A DNA stretch of 64,000 bases from Pantoea anthophila (GTDB taxonomy: Bacteria > Pseudomonadota > Gammaproteobacteria > Enterobacterales > Enterobacteriaceae). Position 1 is the first letter of the stretch. The number at the start of each line of letters is the position of its first letter. The position numbers were made by a program, and so were the translations under genes. Below the pieces are notes generated by a model. It ran no database searches, had not been told where the DNA came from, and saw only the letters and a list, made by a program, of their open reading frames with translations. The stretch covers positions 1 to 64,000 of the forward strand of contig NZ_VHIZ01000051.1 of the NCBI RefSeq assembly GCF_006494375.1. The letters run 5' to 3'. Below are positions 63,626 through 64,000 of the stretch, in pieces.

Positions 63626-64000
63626 TCAGTTCCTCTTGCGTGGGGTATGCACGAAGTGCACCACTACGCCGAAGATCTCTAGCGTGTCCGGGTCCGGAAT
63701 GATAACGGGAAAGGCGGGATTCATGGACTGAAGAACAGGTCCCTTTGGCGTAAGTAAAAGGCGCTTTATCGTAAACTCGCCGTAAAGCTCGGCGATAACC
63801 ACGTCGTTGTGCTCGGGCGTCAGGGAGCGATCGACGATAAGCAGGTCGCCGTCATAAAGGCCAACGTCCTGCATGCTGTTGCCTTGCGCGCGCAGGAAAA
63901 AGGTGCTTGCCCGGTGGGCTATAAGATATTCGTTGAGATCAAGCTCCTGCTCCGCGTAATCCTGACAGGGTGAGGGAAACCCGCAGGGCACACGTTCCAA
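63626..64000 (-). CDS. umuD: UmuD-like S24 self-cleaving protein, truncated by the window edge
   Basis: UmuD/MucA-type protein from just before its cleavage site CG ([25 protein letters not shown]) to its end ([19 protein letters not shown]). The catalytic Ser in QGNSMQDVG and Lys in [10 protein letters not shown] are both present, so it should self-process upon RecA activation. The true start is beyond 64000. Its umuC partner is broken by recombinase sequence directly downstream. Confidence 0.9.
   Translation of the reverse strand: MERVPCGFPSPCQDYAEQELDLNEYLIAHRASTFFLRAQGNSMQDVGLYDGDLLIVDRSLTPEHNDVVIAELYGEFTIKRLLLTPKGPVLQSMNPAFPVIIPDPDTLEIFGVVVHFVHTPRKRN

Overview
The window looks like part of a large enterobacterial plasmid or megaplasmid, most likely from a plant- or environment-associated member of Enterobacterales (Pantoea/Erwinia/Enterobacter-like). 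This is inferred from gene families; no 16S or other taxonomic marker is present. Plasmid signs are a RepFIB-type Rep_3 initiator with three iteron arrays, perfect DnaA boxes and a GATC cluster (about 38.9-40.4 kb), a ParA/ribbon-helix-helix partition locus with many TGTATATACA sites (60.9-62.3 kb), several broken tyrosine recombinases and umuDC-family genes. No transfer genes are seen.

Region 1 (1-30 kb) is metabolic cargo. It holds an aaeXAB-like hydroxybenzoate efflux operon with a frameshifted inner-membrane subunit, divergent from an IclR regulator. A LamB/ScrY-like sugar porin, a rhaT broken by one amber codon and an aldA lactaldehyde dehydrogenase follow, suggesting deoxy-sugar use. 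A MarR-controlled non-oxidative hydroxyarylic acid decarboxylase operon (bsdBCD type) comes next. Then come a secreted amidase, a LuxR-type regulator, an aldehyde dehydrogenase and a HemL-like aminotransferase. The last part has a metallo-beta-lactamase-fold enzyme with an AraC/GlxA regulator, a large secreted GH106 alpha-L-rhamnosidase, a LysR regulator, an APC permease, a secreted esterase, a small methyltransferase and a Tat-exported paralogue of the first metallo-hydrolase. Together these fit uptake and breakdown of plant-derived rhamnosides and phenolic acids.

Region 2 (30-38 kb) is accessory and defence-like. It contains a two-gene module of an unknown 462-residue protein and a HEPN/RES-N1 plus RES-domain protein, a tyrosine recombinase, and a three-gene operon of AbiEi antitoxin, AbiEii nucleotidyltransferase and a PP2C-like phosphatase. 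Two long palindromes with a shared core flank the promoter of that operon.

Region 3 (38-41 kb) is the replicon, with a UmuD'-like gene just beyond the origin. Region 4 (41-54 kb) is a signalling island: an IraP-like protein, two YmgB/YcgZ-family proteins, an OhrR-like regulator, two transmembrane chemoreceptors, a GGDEF-EAL protein and a PAS-PAS cytoplasmic receptor.

Region 5 (49.8-64 kb) carries three separately disrupted umuC genes. All break at the same place and carry nearly the same 18-bp recombinase-like end. One is fused in frame to the catalytic half of a Tn554-type tyrosine recombinase. Between them lies an 893-residue PHP-SMC ATPase resembling the single-gene 'ppl' anti-phage system. 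The window closes with the partition locus and an apparently active umuD running off the right edge.
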